From Acidobacteriota bacterium (GTDB lineage Bacteria > Acidobacteriota > Terriglobia > Terriglobales > Acidobacteriaceae): a stretch of DNA of 12,727 nt. Under the pieces are notes generated by a model, which saw only the letters and a program-made list of their open reading frames with translations, was not told the DNA's origin and made no database searches. Numbering within the stretch: the first letter of the stretch is position 1; each line of letters starts with the position of its first letter. Of this stretch, positions 1 to 8,314 are shown piece by piece. The position numbers and the translations under genes are program-made. Where the stretch lies: positions 1 to 12,727 of the forward strand of contig JAJXUS010000017.1 in NCBI GenBank assembly GCA_021782675.1, written 5' to 3'.

Positions 1-96
1 GAGGTCGGCCCGGGCAATGGCGTTCGCGATAGCTAGGGGGATCCGGAACGCCATTACTGAGCCAAGAAGCATTCCAGCCAACCAATGTTTTTTCAT
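1..96 (-). CDS. N-terminus of an unidentified exported protein (partial)
   Basis: The first 32 codons of a minus-strand gene are visible; the rest lies beyond the left edge. The peptide begins MKKHWLAGMLLGSVMAF and continues to IANAIARADL: a basic start, a hydrophobic stretch and small residues, as in a Sec signal peptide or an N-terminal membrane anchor. An alternative ATG lies two codons upstream at 102. I prefer 96 because the GGGAG at 105-109 then sits 8 bases from the start, instead of 2. The gene diverges from the receptor gene at 318. Too little is present to name a function. Confidence 0.5.
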   Translation of the reverse strand, partial: MKKHWLAGMLLGSVMAFRIPLAIANAIARADL

Positions 97-223
97 CGTC
101 ATATCTCCCGACAAAAGGATTCGAGATTTTAGCAGGGGGTTGTCTGCCCACGCCTGCGTCAAAGCCGGCGCGGAGCTGGGATGAAGCTGAAAACACCCAA
201 TTCGTACAATCTCTCATAATCTT

Positions 224-252
224 TTGACAACGATTACGAAGAGGGTTATGGT
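224..252 (+). promoter_or_regulatory. Candidate sigma-70-type promoter for the receptor-sulfatase unit
   Basis: A perfect -35 hexamer TTGACA (224-229) is followed after exactly 17 bases by TATGGT (247-252), which matches four of six positions of the -10 consensus. It lies about 65 bases upstream of the receptor start codon, a plausible distance. The rest of the 97-317 intergenic stretch shows no gene that I can support. Confidence 0.5.
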
Positions 253-280
253 GTTCTGCGACGCGCGGGCAAACGATTAC
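229..280 (+). repeat. Pair of 9-bp direct repeats (AACGATTAC) flanking the -10 region
   Basis: AACGATTAC occurs at 229-237 and again at 272-280, start to start 43 bases, which is close to four helical turns. The first copy overlaps the end of the -35 hexamer and the second lies just past the expected transcription start, so a protein bound to both could control the promoter. The AACG-ATT core resembles operators of LacI-type regulators, but neither copy is a good palindrome. The regulatory role is inference. Confidence 0.35.
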
Positions 281-317
281 ACTGCCTCAGACCTGCCCTG
301 GCGGGGAGATCGGCCAC

Positions 318-3300
318 ATGAATTCTGCGAAGTACGTTTTGATCGTCTGCAGATGGAGTTTCGTTCTGCTGCTGAGCCTGCTTCTTGGGTCGCAGATGCG
401 CCTGCTGGCACAAATGGATCAGGGAACCATAACGGGCGTTGTCAAGGACAACGCCGGTGCGGTCATTCCAGGTGCCAAAGTTGCATTGACGAATACAGGG
501 ACCGGATTAACGCTGCATGCGGTGACGGACAGCAGCGGAATCTATGAATTTTCGCCCATCAAGATCGGCAGGTATAGCGTCAGTGCGTCGGCTGACGGCT
601 TCTCCTCAACGCTGCAGGAAAATCTCCGCGTCGACATCCAGGAGCGGCTGAACGTTAACCTGACGCTGAAACCAGGATCCATTTCGCAGACCGTTACTGT
701 CAGCACGGCGCCGCCATTGTTGCAGACCCAGACAGGTTCTGTGGGGCAGGTGATGGAGACGCGCACCATCAACAATATTCCGCTGAATGGCAGAAATGCC
801 ATGTATGTGGCACAACTGGCGGCCGGCGTAACGCAGGGCGTGGGTGGCCGTGGAAATGGCACCGGAGACTTCTCGGCAAACGGCCAGCGACCCACCCAAA
901 ACAACTACATCCTGGACGGAATTGATAACAATACGGCTGCCCCCGACTTTTTAAACGGCGCCAGCTTCGTCGTGAACCCTCCGCCGGATGCGCTGGCTGA
1001 ATTCAATGTGCAAACCAGCAACTATAGCGCGGAACTGGGTCACTCCGCGGGCGCTGTGATGAACACAACCGTTAAGTCCGGCACGAACCAGATCCACGGC
1101 GACTTGTGGGAATACTTCCGTAATACTGCACTCGACGCCAAAAACTTCAATGCGCTGACGATTCCGGCATATCACGAGAACCAGTTTGGAGCGACGCTTG
1201 GATTTCCGATCATCAAGAACAAGCTATTCTTCTTTGGATACAACGAAGCCAACAGGATCGTTTTCGGCAACACCTATACGGTATCCATTCCAACGGTCAA
1301 GATGCGTTCCGGAGATTTTTCTGAGCTGCTGAATCCCGGGCTGACCTCCGAGGGGCAGGCCATTCACCTGTACGAGCCGGGAAGCGCGGGAACGGTGCCA
1401 CTGACGTGTAACGGCCAGGTAAACGTGCTGTGCCCGGGCCAGATCGACAAGGCCGCCAGCAACGTTCTGCAGCAGTTTCCAACGCCGAATGTGAATGGCG
1501 GCAAATTGTTCAACAACTATACGGTCAACACCAATGCCGTCTCCAACAGCTGGCAGTGGGGCACGCGGCTGGACTGGAACGTGAGCTCCAGAGACCAGAT
1601 GTTTGCCCGCTTCAGCTATCTGAATGTCCCGGGCAACTTTCCGCCGCCGCTCGGCACGGTGCTGGATGGCGGAACGTATGGCAACACCGGCCAGATCATC
1701 AATCGCGGCGAAAACTTCGCCTTCAGCGAAACGCACATCTTCAATCCATCGTTCATCAACGAGCTGCGATTCGGATATAACTACGGCAATTTCGGGTTTG
1801 TGCAATCGGCGTTCTACGAAACCAACCTGGCCCAGTCGCTGGGCCTGGGCGGAATTCCCGGGGGCGTGCTGGGCGGCGGCCTGCCGCTGCTGACGCTGAC
1901 GGGGATCAGCAACTTCGGACAGCCCGGCTTTTATCCCAATCACAAAAACGAAGATGTCTATCAGATTCTGGACAACGTAACAAAAATCTGGGGAAACCAT
2001 TCTGTAAAGATGGGACTCAATCTCCAGAGCATTCGCTTTCCGTTCTTTTCTCCGCCCAACGGCCGTGGCACCTACACATTCAGCGGTTTCTACACGTCCA
2101 TCCCCGGCAAATCGTTTACCGGATACGGTCCGGCGGACTTCATGCTGAACGAAATGTCGGCAGCGAGTGTTCCGCAAGAGAGTCATCTCGATTTTTCCCA
2201 CTGGTATCGCGCGGCCTATGTGCAGGATGACTGGAGAGTGACGCAGCGGCTGACCCTGAACCTGGGCGTGCGCTACGACTACTTTCAGCCTTTGAAGGAG
2301 ATTCGCGGGCAGTTTGCGAATTTCTCCATGCAGTCGAACGGACCGGGAACCGGAGCCGGCGTGCTGACCTACACCCAGTCCCAGCATGGGGCCTACCTGG
2401 CGCCGCAATTCCTCAGCATCCTGGGAGCCAACAATGTCAAGATTGCCTACACCGGAAAGCAGTCGCTGGTAAACGGCCAGAAGACGAACCTTGCGCCGCG
2501 GCTTGGCTTCGCCTATAGCCTGAACGAGAAGACGGTGGTGCACGGCGGCTTCGGCATCTTCTACGGAGGCCTCGAAAATATCGGCGGTCCGGAGACACTG
2601 CAGAATTATCCATTCCAGTTCACCTCCAACTTTCCGCGGCCTTCAACCTGCAAGCCGGGCAATTGCCCAACCAACGGCATTTCGCTGGAGACGGGCTTTA
2701 GCAAATACCTGAACGAGGGGCTGGCGAACCTGGTATCGACGCCGTCCTTCGCTGGCACGCAGAACATCAAGACTCCCTACAGGGAGGCGTATAACCTGAC
2801 GGTGCAGCGGGCCATTACAAATAACCTGGTCGCCAGCCTGGGATACGTCGGCAACGTGGGGCGGCACATGGAAGTGAATGTCAATGCCAACTCGCCCGCA
2901 GCGCTGATTGATCCCCGGCTCAGCTCTCAAAACGCCCAGCCTTTCACTAAACTTGGGGGCGCCAGCGAAGTCATCTACGAAGGCATATCGACTTACAACG
3001 GTCTGCAAAGCAAGTTGCAAAAGCGTTTTGCGAATGGCCTGGATTTTTTGGCCACATACACCTGGGCGCATTCGCTGGATGATGCAACACAGCCTTTGAA
3101 TTCCGGTGCGGGAGGATACCGCGGCGTGAATCTTATCGGCATTCGCAATGACTACACCAACTCCAGTTTCGATGTCCGGCAGCGGTTTACGTTCAACGGG
3201 TATTACGAACTGCCCTTTGGGCAAGGCAAGCGCTGGATGAACAACGGCGGCGTGTTGAACGAAGCGCTGGGTGGATGGGCGTCTGACCTCGAGTTTTTCG

Positions 3301-3839
3301 CGCAGACGGGTTTCCCGATCAGTGTGTCGACCAATCTTGGCAGCGCCGGACCCAATGGCGGAACCGCGTACGCTGTGTTGAAACGCGATCCCTATGCGCC
3401 AGGCGGAACGCCCGAGCCCTCCAACCCAGGAATCACCTGCGCAACAAAAACCCGGACCAAGCAGCATTGGTACAACCCCTGCGCTTTTGCGAATCCGCCG
3501 CTGGCGTTTCCGCAGGCCAGGATTCCCGGCAGTCCGGTCAGTCAGCAGCAGATTCTGGGATTGGCCGCGTTGCCGTACCTTGGCGGCCGACGCAAGTCCA
3601 TCTACGGCCCCGGCTATGAACGCATCAATGCTTCCCTGTTCAAAAACTTCACGACATTCCGCCAGCAGTATCTGCAGTTCCGCGCCGATATTTTTAACGT
3701 GCTGAATACTCCAGCCTATGGCAATCCGAGCGTCAGCGATGATTCGAGCAACGGCGGCCAGATTACCAATCCACAAACGTTTCAAAACCTGACACCCGAT
3801 GCACGGTTTTTCCAATTATCGGCAAAGTATGTTTTCTAA
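318..3839 (+). CDS. Oar-like TonB-dependent outer-membrane receptor
   Basis: This 1173-residue protein is an outer-membrane receptor/transporter of the large acidobacterial Oar-like class. Residues 1-31 form a signal peptide (hydrophobic VLLLSLLLG core, likely cleavage near LLA-Q). Residues about 35-118 are a carboxypeptidase-regulatory-like beta-sandwich (GTITGVVKDNAGAVIPGAKV, then DSSGIYEF and GRYSVSASADGF). Residues about 130-260 are a plug-like region with NGRNAMYV, ILDGIDNN and the characteristic SNYSAELGHSAGAVMNTTVKSG. The rest is beta-barrel with repeated aromatic strands, and it ends in LSAKYVF, a C-terminal aromatic typical of barrel proteins. The ATG at 318 follows GGGGAG (303-308) by 9 bases. 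Imported substrate is unknown. The sulfatase gene 15 bases downstream suggests a sulfated ligand, and no SusD-like partner is visible. No frameshift is seen, and the length is usual for the class. Confidence 0.9.
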   Translation: MNSAKYVLIVCRWSFVLLLSLLLGSQMRLLAQMDQGTITGVVKDNAGAVIPGAKVALTNTGTGLTLHAVTDSSGIYEFSPIKIGRYSVSASADGFSSTLQENLRVDIQERLNVNLTLKPGSISQTVTVSTAPPLLQTQTGSVGQVMETRTINNIPLNGRNAMYVAQLAAGVTQGVGGRGNGTGDFSANGQRPTQNNYILDGIDNNTAAPDFLNGASFVVNPPPDALAEFNVQTSNYSAELGHSAGAVMNTTVKSGTNQIHGDLWEYFRNTALDAKNFNALTIPAYHENQFGATLGFPIIKNKLFFFGYNEANRIVFGNTYTVSIPTVKMRSGDFSELLNPGLTSEGQAIHLYEPGSAGTVPLTCNGQVNVLCPGQIDKAASNVLQQFPTPNVNGGKLFNNYTVNTNAVSNSWQWGTRLDWNVSSRDQMFARFSYLNVPGNFPPPLGTVLDGGTYGNTGQIINRGENFAFSETHIFNPSFINELRFGYNYGNFGFVQSAFYETNLAQSLGLGGIPGGVLGGGLPLLTLTGISNFGQPGFYPNHKNEDVYQILDNVTKIWGNHSVKMGLNLQSIRFPFFSPPNGRGTYTFSGFYTSIPGKSFTGYGPADFMLNEMSAASVPQESHLDFSHWYRAAYVQDDWRVTQRLTLNLGVRYDYFQPLKEIRGQFANFSMQSNGPGTGAGVLTYTQSQHGAYLAPQFLSILGANNVKIAYTGKQSLVNGQKTNLAPRLGFAYSLNEKTVVHGGFGIFYGGLENIGGPETLQNYPFQFTSNFPRPSTCKPGNCPTNGISLETGFSKYLNEGLANLVSTPSFAGTQNIKTPYREAYNLTVQRAITNNLVASLGYVGNVGRHMEVNVNANSPAALIDPRLSSQNAQPFTKLGGASEVIYEGISTYNGLQSKLQKRFANGLDFLATYTWAHSLDDATQPLNSGAGGYRGVNLIGIRNDYTNSSFDVRQRFTFNGYYELPFGQGKRWMNNGGVLNEALGGWASDLEFFAQTGFPISVSTNLGSAGPNGGTAYAVLKRDPYAPGGTPEPSNPGITCATKTRTKQHWYNPCAFANPPLAFPQARIPGSPVSQQQILGLAALPYLGGRRKSIYGPGYERINASLFKNFTTFRQQYLQFRADIFNVLNTPAYGNPSVSDDSSNGGQITNPQTFQNLTPDARFFQLSAKYVF

Positions 3840-3854
3840 GTAGGGAGTGATGCA

Positions 3855-5339
3855 ATGCGTTCTCAGGATTCAGGCTTTCGTCCAAACCGGCGCGACTTTG
3901 TTCGTGGGATCGGCTCGGCAGCATTGGTCGCCGGAATGACGCCGGCGGCTGCATCCGCCGCTGCAGACCGTTCGACGACGGCCGCACCATCGGGCAAGAA
4001 GCCGAACATTGTTCTGTATGTTGCAGACCAGATGCGATGGGATTTTGTCGGGGCCTATGGCCTGAATCCTACGGTAAAGACACCGAATCTTGACCGGATC
4101 GTGAAGCGTGGCCTCGCGTATACCGGTGCAGTCACCAACCAGCCGCTGTGCTCGCCCTCCCGCGCCTGCATGATGACTGGCATGTATGCGACGCAGACCG
4201 GCATGTGGAAGCTGCCACCGCCGACGGTGATGAATCCGGATCTCCCAACGCTGGCCTCTGTGCTGCGGCAGAACGGCTATACCGCGAACTTTATCGGCAA
4301 ATGGCACCTGGCGCCTATCGATCGCGGCAATCGCGCGACGCTGGGATTTGTTCCAAAGCAGTATCGTGGCGGATTTCTGGACTTCTGGGAGGGATCGAAC
4401 GTTCTGGAGCTGACCTCGACCCCGTATGAAGGCACGATCTGGACGGGCGATGGAAAGCCGCTGCATTTTCAGGATCAGTATCGAGTGGACTTCATCACCG
4501 ACCGCGCGGTGCGTTTTCTGCAGATGCCGCAGGAGAAGCCTTTTCTGCTGTTCATCTCGCAACTGGAACCGCACTTCCAGAACAGCGAGAACCGTTTTGT
4601 CGCTCCCAGGGGCTATGCTGCGCGCTTTCAAAATCCGTACGTCCCGCCCGACCTGCTGCATTTGCCCGGCGACTGGCAGGCGCAGTTGCCGGATTATTAC
4701 GGCTGCATTGAGAAGATCGACGAGTCCGTCGGCAGAATTCTGAAGACGCTCGAAGCCCAGAACCAGCTCGACAATACGGTCTTTTTATTCAGCAGCGATC
4801 ACGGCTGCCAGTTCCGTACGCGCAACCAGGAATACAAACGCAGTCCGCATGACAGCTCGATTCGCGTGCCGTTCGTGATGCAGGGTCCCGGCCTGGACCT
4901 GGCGATGACGCGCCCGGAGATCATCGGCAACATCGACATGGCGCCGACCCTGCTCGATAGTGCCGGGGTCCAGATTCCCGCGACGATGGTTGGCAGGAGC
5001 GTGCTGCCGCTGGCACGCAGTCCGCAGGCCCGGCAGGAGTGGAAAGAAGCGCAACTCATCCAGATCAGCGAATCCATGGTAGCGCGTGCCCTGCGGACGC
5101 AGGAGTGGACCTACTGCGTGGCGGATCCTTCGCTGAACGGCGGCAAGGACGAGTCGAGCCTGCACTATCAGGAGTACCAGATGTACAACAACTTCAGCGA
5201 TCCGGCACAACTGGTGAACCTGGCGGGAAGAGTGGAGTACCGCAGCGACGCGGCTGCGCTGCGGGAACGACTGGAGACGATGATCGTCGCATCGGGCGAG
5301 GCACGGCCGAATATCAGTCCGGCAAAGCTGTATCCGTAG
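3855..5339 (+). CDS. Tat-exported type I sulfatase
   Basis: This 494-residue protein belongs to the alkaline-phosphatase-like sulfatases, which hydrolyse sulfate esters using a formylglycine made from cysteine. The N-terminus carries a twin-arginine signal (NRRDFVRGIG at 11-20, then a mildly hydrophobic AALVAGM stretch and AAASAAA), so it is probably exported folded. The formylglycine motif is C99-S-P-S-R103, followed by MMTG. Other family marks are NIVLYVADQMRWD (51-63; D58 a likely metal ligand), GKWH (148-151), SSDHG (313-317; D315 and H316 likely metal ligands) and SIRVPF. The length fits the family. GGGAG at 3843-3847 lies 7 bases before the ATG. It is 15 bases after the receptor gene, so the two are very likely cotranscribed. 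The substrate (glycan or aryl sulfate) is not predictable by eye. A related phosphonate-monoester hydrolase is the main alternative. No maturation enzyme lies in the window. Confidence 0.92.
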   Translation: MRSQDSGFRPNRRDFVRGIGSAALVAGMTPAAASAAADRSTTAAPSGKKPNIVLYVADQMRWDFVGAYGLNPTVKTPNLDRIVKRGLAYTGAVTNQPLCSPSRACMMTGMYATQTGMWKLPPPTVMNPDLPTLASVLRQNGYTANFIGKWHLAPIDRGNRATLGFVPKQYRGGFLDFWEGSNVLELTSTPYEGTIWTGDGKPLHFQDQYRVDFITDRAVRFLQMPQEKPFLLFISQLEPHFQNSENRFVAPRGYAARFQNPYVPPDLLHLPGDWQAQLPDYYGCIEKIDESVGRILKTLEAQNQLDNTVFLFSSDHGCQFRTRNQEYKRSPHDSSIRVPFVMQGPGLDLAMTRPEIIGNIDMAPTLLDSAGVQIPATMVGRSVLPLARSPQARQEWKEAQLIQISESMVARALRTQEWTYCVADPSLNGGKDESSLHYQEYQMYNNFSDPAQLVNLAGRVEYRSDAAALRERLETMIVASGEARPNISPAKLYP

Positions 5340-5356
5340 TTGCGCGAAAAACGAAA

Positions 5357-5391
5357 CCGGCTGCCTGCATGGTGTTTCAGCGGGCAGCCGG
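5357..5391. terminator. Bidirectional hairpin terminator between convergent genes
   Basis: CCGGCTGCC (5357-5365) pairs perfectly with GGCAGCCGG (5383-5391). A G-T pair and two G-C pairs can extend the stem to 12 pairs with an 11-base loop. On the minus strand the stem is followed by TTTCGTTTTT, a good U-tract for the E2 gene. On the plus strand only a poor GGCTTGTTT follows, serving the sulfatase gene. Confidence 0.75.
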
Positions 5392-5418
5392 GGCTTGTTT
5401 CCATTGCAGCGATGGCAG

Positions 5419-7209
5419 CTAGCCGATGTCGCCGTCCCAGTTCTCCAGGGTCTTCTTCATGTCCGCCATAAACTTGCCAGCATCGGCGCCATCGATGATG
5501 CGATGATCGAAGCCGAGCGTAAGCCGCATGATGCTGCGGATGGCGATGGAATCGACGCCATCGGCATCGGTGATGACCGTCGGCTCCTTGAACATGCCGC
5601 CAACGCCCAGAATCGCCGACTCCGGCTGATTGATGACCGGGGTGCCGAACTGCTCCCCGAAGATGCCAGGGTTGGTGATGGTGAACGTGCCGCCGGAGAC
5701 TTCCTCGGGCTTCAGCTTCTTGGCGCGCGCGCGGGCCGCCAGATCGGCGATGGCGCGGGCGACCCCGAGGAAGCTGCGCTCCTCCGCCTGCTTGACCACA
5801 GGCACGATCAGACCCCAGTCCAGCGCCACGGCGATGCCGATATTGATGTTCTGGTGGTAGCGGATGGCATTGCCTTCCATCGATGCGTTGATGATGGGCA
5901 TGCGGCGCAGGCACTGCACGGCGGCCATGGCGATGAACGGCATGAACGTCAGCTTGACGCCATTGCGCTGCTCATACTTTGATTTTTCGCGGTCGCGCAG
6001 GCGCACGATGCGGGTCATATCCACCTTGAAAACTGTGTGGACGTGCGCGCTGGTGCGCTTGGATTCGACCATGCGCTCCGCAATGATGCCGCGCATCCTG
6101 CTCAGCGGCACCAGCTCGCCCGGCAGCGGCGCTGCGACGGCAGCCGCAGGCGTGGATGGCCTCGATGTGGCGGCAGCGGGTGCCTGTGCGGCGGCGGCGG
6201 CAGCTTTTACCGGGGCCGCAGCCTGTGGCTGACTCTGTGTTTGCGCCGGTGCGGCCGAGCCTGCACCGCCCTGCGCCAGAAATGCCAGCGCGTCGTTCTT
6301 CGTGATGCGCCCACCCATGCCCGTGCCGCTGATGCGGCTCAGGTCGAGGTTATTGTCCTTGGCAATGCGCCGTACCAGTGGCGAGGAGCGGATGCGGTCG
6401 TGCGTGCCCGCAGCCGCCGGGGCAGCCTGCGTAGCAGTTGCGGCCGGTGCAGGCGCGCTGGGGGCTGCTGCTGCCGGCTTGGGAGCAGCGGCGGCCGGTG
6501 CGCTCGACTTGCTGCCGCCGATGACGGCGACGACGGTGTTGATCTCGACCGTGGTGCCTTCGGGCACCTTGATCTCCGTCAGCACGCCTGCGGCGGGCGC
6601 GGGAATCTCCGCGTCCACCTTGTCGGTGGAGATTTCAAAGAGCGGCTCGTCGCGCTGGACAGTGTCGCCGACCTTCTTCAGCCACTTGGTGATGGTGCCT
6701 TCGAAAATGGACTCGCCCATCTGCGGCATCACGACATTCGTGCCGCCGGTGCTGGCGCCGCCGGGAGCACCCTCGGGCCCACGATTCGCCGGATCGCCAT
6801 CGGCGGGCGAGGGCGACGGCTCTTTGCCGGATGTTGAGGAAACCTGCGCTCCGGGTGCGGCGACGGGCTCGTTGGCGCCTTCTGGCGCGGTGGCGACGGC
6901 GGTAGCCTTGGCTTCCTTCGCTGCATCGACCGTCACGCTGCCGCTGCCGGAAGAAGCAACAGGCTGGCTGCCAGCCTCTCCGATGACGGCGACGACGGTG
7001 TTGATCTCGACGGTAGTGCCTTCAGCAATCTTGATCTCCGTCAGAACGCCGGCAGCGGGCGCGGGAATCTCCGCGTCCACCTTATCGGTGGAAATCTCGA
7101 ACAGCGGCTCATCGCGCTGTACCTGATCGCCGGGCTTTTTCAGCCACTTGGTGATGGTGCCTTCGAAGATCGATTCGCCCATCTGGGGCATGACTACATT
7201 GGTTGGCAT
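5419..7209 (-). CDS. 2-oxoacid dehydrogenase E2 (dihydrolipoamide acyltransferase), two lipoyl domains
   Basis: This is the core acyltransferase that passes the acyl group from its lipoyl arms to CoA. The 596 residues hold lipoyl domain 1 (3-77, STDKVDAE, lipoylated K43), an Ala/Pro/Gly linker, lipoyl domain 2 (157-231, K197), a second Ala/Pro linker, a peripheral-subunit-binding domain (about 272-312, SSPLVRRIAKDNNLDLSRI, GGRITKNDAL), a third linker and the catalytic domain (about 364-592). The catalytic motif is H569-R-I-I-D573-G, and GGTFTITNPG and GLIVPV are also typical. The start follows GGAAGGA by 5 bases. It is last in the cluster after E1-alpha and E1-beta, 64 bases from the latter. 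The DKVDAEIPAP lipoyl motif is of the branched-chain/succinyl-transferase type, and databases may label such proteins SucB. However, separate alpha and beta E1 genes point to a branched-chain oxoacid or pyruvate complex. The substrate is not settled. Confidence 0.93.
   Translation of the reverse strand: MPTNVVMPQMGESIFEGTITKWLKKPGDQVQRDEPLFEISTDKVDAEIPAPAAGVLTEIKIAEGTTVEINTVVAVIGEAGSQPVASSGSGSVTVDAAKEAKATAVATAPEGANEPVAAPGAQVSSTSGKEPSPSPADGDPANRGPEGAPGGASTGGTNVVMPQMGESIFEGTITKWLKKVGDTVQRDEPLFEISTDKVDAEIPAPAAGVLTEIKVPEGTTVEINTVVAVIGGSKSSAPAAAAPKPAAAAPSAPAPAATATQAAPAAAGTHDRIRSSPLVRRIAKDNNLDLSRISGTGMGGRITKNDALAFLAQGGAGSAAPAQTQSQPQAAAPVKAAAAAAQAPAAATSRPSTPAAAVAAPLPGELVPLSRMRGIIAERMVESKRTSAHVHTVFKVDMTRIVRLRDREKSKYEQRNGVKLTFMPFIAMAAVQCLRRMPIINASMEGNAIRYHQNINIGIAVALDWGLIVPVVKQAEERSFLGVARAIADLAARARAKKLKPEEVSGGTFTITNPGIFGEQFGTPVINQPESAILGVGGMFKEPTVITDADGVDSIAIRSIMRLTLGFDHRIIDGADAGKFMADMKKTLENWDGDIG
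6518..6741 (-). repeat. Lipoyl-domain repeat, copy 2 (within the E2 gene)
   Basis: This 224-bp stretch aligns without gaps to 6980-7203, offset 462 bases. By hand count there are about 30 mismatches (about 87% identity), and the encoded domains differ at only 4 of 75 residues. It is an intragenic duplication of the lipoyl domain. Confidence 0.85.
6980..7203 (-). repeat. Lipoyl-domain repeat, copy 1 (within the E2 gene)
   Basis: This is the partner of the copy at 6518-6741. The copies are separated by DNA for a low-complexity linker that is not itself repeated. The four amino-acid differences are P26/V, Q29/T, I61/V and A62/P (copy 1 numbering). Confidence 0.85.
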
Positions 7210-7273
7210 CGAATTCCTTCCGCGTTCCGTTCAGTCCTGGTTTCTGCCCGCAATCACTGGGGCTGAAATTCCG

Positions 7274-8248
7274 TTAGTACTTCACAAGCCGGCGCGCCTC
7301 GCGCACCACATCTCCTACCTGGGGCAGAAATGCCTTTTCCAGCGGCGGCGAGAAGGGTACAGGCGCATCCAGCGCGGCAATGCGAGCAATCGGGGCGTCG
7401 AGCGCGTCGAACGCTTCCTCATTAATGATGGCGGCAATCTCCCCGGCGATGCCACCGGTCTTGGTATCTTCATGCAGCACCAGCACGCGGTTGGTCTTTT
7501 CCGTCGTGCGGCGGATGGCTTCGCGATCGAGCGGCAGCAGCGTGCGCAGGTCGATGATCTCGAGCTGGATATCTTCCTTCGCCAGAAGGTCCGCGGCTTC
7601 CTGCGCGGTGTAGAGCATGGCGCCGTAGGTAATCACCGACAGATCGCGGCCTTCGCGATGCACCCGCGCCTTGCCGATCTCGATGGTGTAATCCTCCTGC
7701 GGCAACTCTTCCTTCACCCGGCGGTAGAGAAATTTGTGCTCGAAAAACAGTACCGGGTTGTTGTCGCGGATGGCCGATTTCATCAGGCCCTTGGCGTCGC
7801 GCGCGGTCGCCGGCGCAATCACTTTCAGCCCCGGGGTGTGCACATAAAACATCTCCGGGTTCTGGGAGTGAAACGGACCGCCGCTCACGCCGCCGCCCGA
7901 GGGCCCGCGCAGCACCAGCGGCGCAGGCGCGCCCCAGCGCCAGTTGGATTTGGCAAGGATCTGCACGATCTGCGAGTGGGCGGAGCTGATAAAGTCCATG
8001 AACTGGAACTCCGCCACCGGGCGCAGGCCCGTCAGCGAAGCGCCATAAGCGGCGCTGGCGATGGCCATCTCGGAGATGGGCGTATCCACGACGCGCTCCA
8101 TGCCGAACTTGTGGATGAAGCCTTCGGTGACCTTGAAGGCGCCCCCGTAGATCGCAACGTCTTCCCCCAGGACGAAGACGCGACTGTCGCGCTCCATCTC
8201 TTCCCAGATTGCCTGCCGGATTGCTTCAAGATACGTGACTGCAGCCAT
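7274..8248 (-). CDS. 2-oxoacid dehydrogenase E1 beta subunit
   Basis: This is the beta half of the thiamin-diphosphate-dependent E1, which decarboxylates the 2-oxoacid and hands the acyl group to E2. At 324 residues it has the family's usual length, with no truncation. Recognisable blocks are the N-terminal TYLEAIRQAIWEEMERD, FVLGEDVAIYGGAFKVTEG, DTPISEMAI (E60 is the conserved glutamate that activates the cofactor's pyrimidine), GGPFHSQNPE (H127), TARDAKGLMKSAIRD, NPVLFFEHK and the C-terminal transketolase-like part (ITYGAML, IIDLRTLLPLD, VLVLHEDT). The ATG at 8248 has only a weak upstream GAAAG, so no strong ribosome binding site decides it, but the protein starts where homologues do. It lies between E1-alpha (66 bases upstream) and E2 (64 bases downstream), so one transcript is likely. 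Confidence 0.95.
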   Translation of the reverse strand: MAAVTYLEAIRQAIWEEMERDSRVFVLGEDVAIYGGAFKVTEGFIHKFGMERVVDTPISEMAIASAAYGASLTGLRPVAEFQFMDFISSAHSQIVQILAKSNWRWGAPAPLVLRGPSGGGVSGGPFHSQNPEMFYVHTPGLKVIAPATARDAKGLMKSAIRDNNPVLFFEHKFLYRRVKEELPQEDYTIEIGKARVHREGRDLSVITYGAMLYTAQEAADLLAKEDIQLEIIDLRTLLPLDREAIRRTTEKTNRVLVLHEDTKTGGIAGEIAAIINEEAFDALDAPIARIAALDAPVPFSPPLEKAFLPQVGDVVREARRLVKY

Positions 8249-8314
8249 TCGATTCGCTTTCGAGTAAAGTGCAACAGTGGTGGTTACAAAACAGGAAACG
8301 CGGAATCCGGGGCG

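Noticed and set aside
224..547. A plus-strand open frame of 107 codons overlapping the receptor start
   Set aside because: It begins at a non-ATG codon inside the putative promoter and overlaps the well-supported receptor signal peptide in another frame.
1224..2543. A 439-codon open frame on the minus strand inside the receptor gene (and a similar one at 2643-3815)
   Set aside because: Both are antisense shadows of a clear receptor gene and show no recognisable domains.
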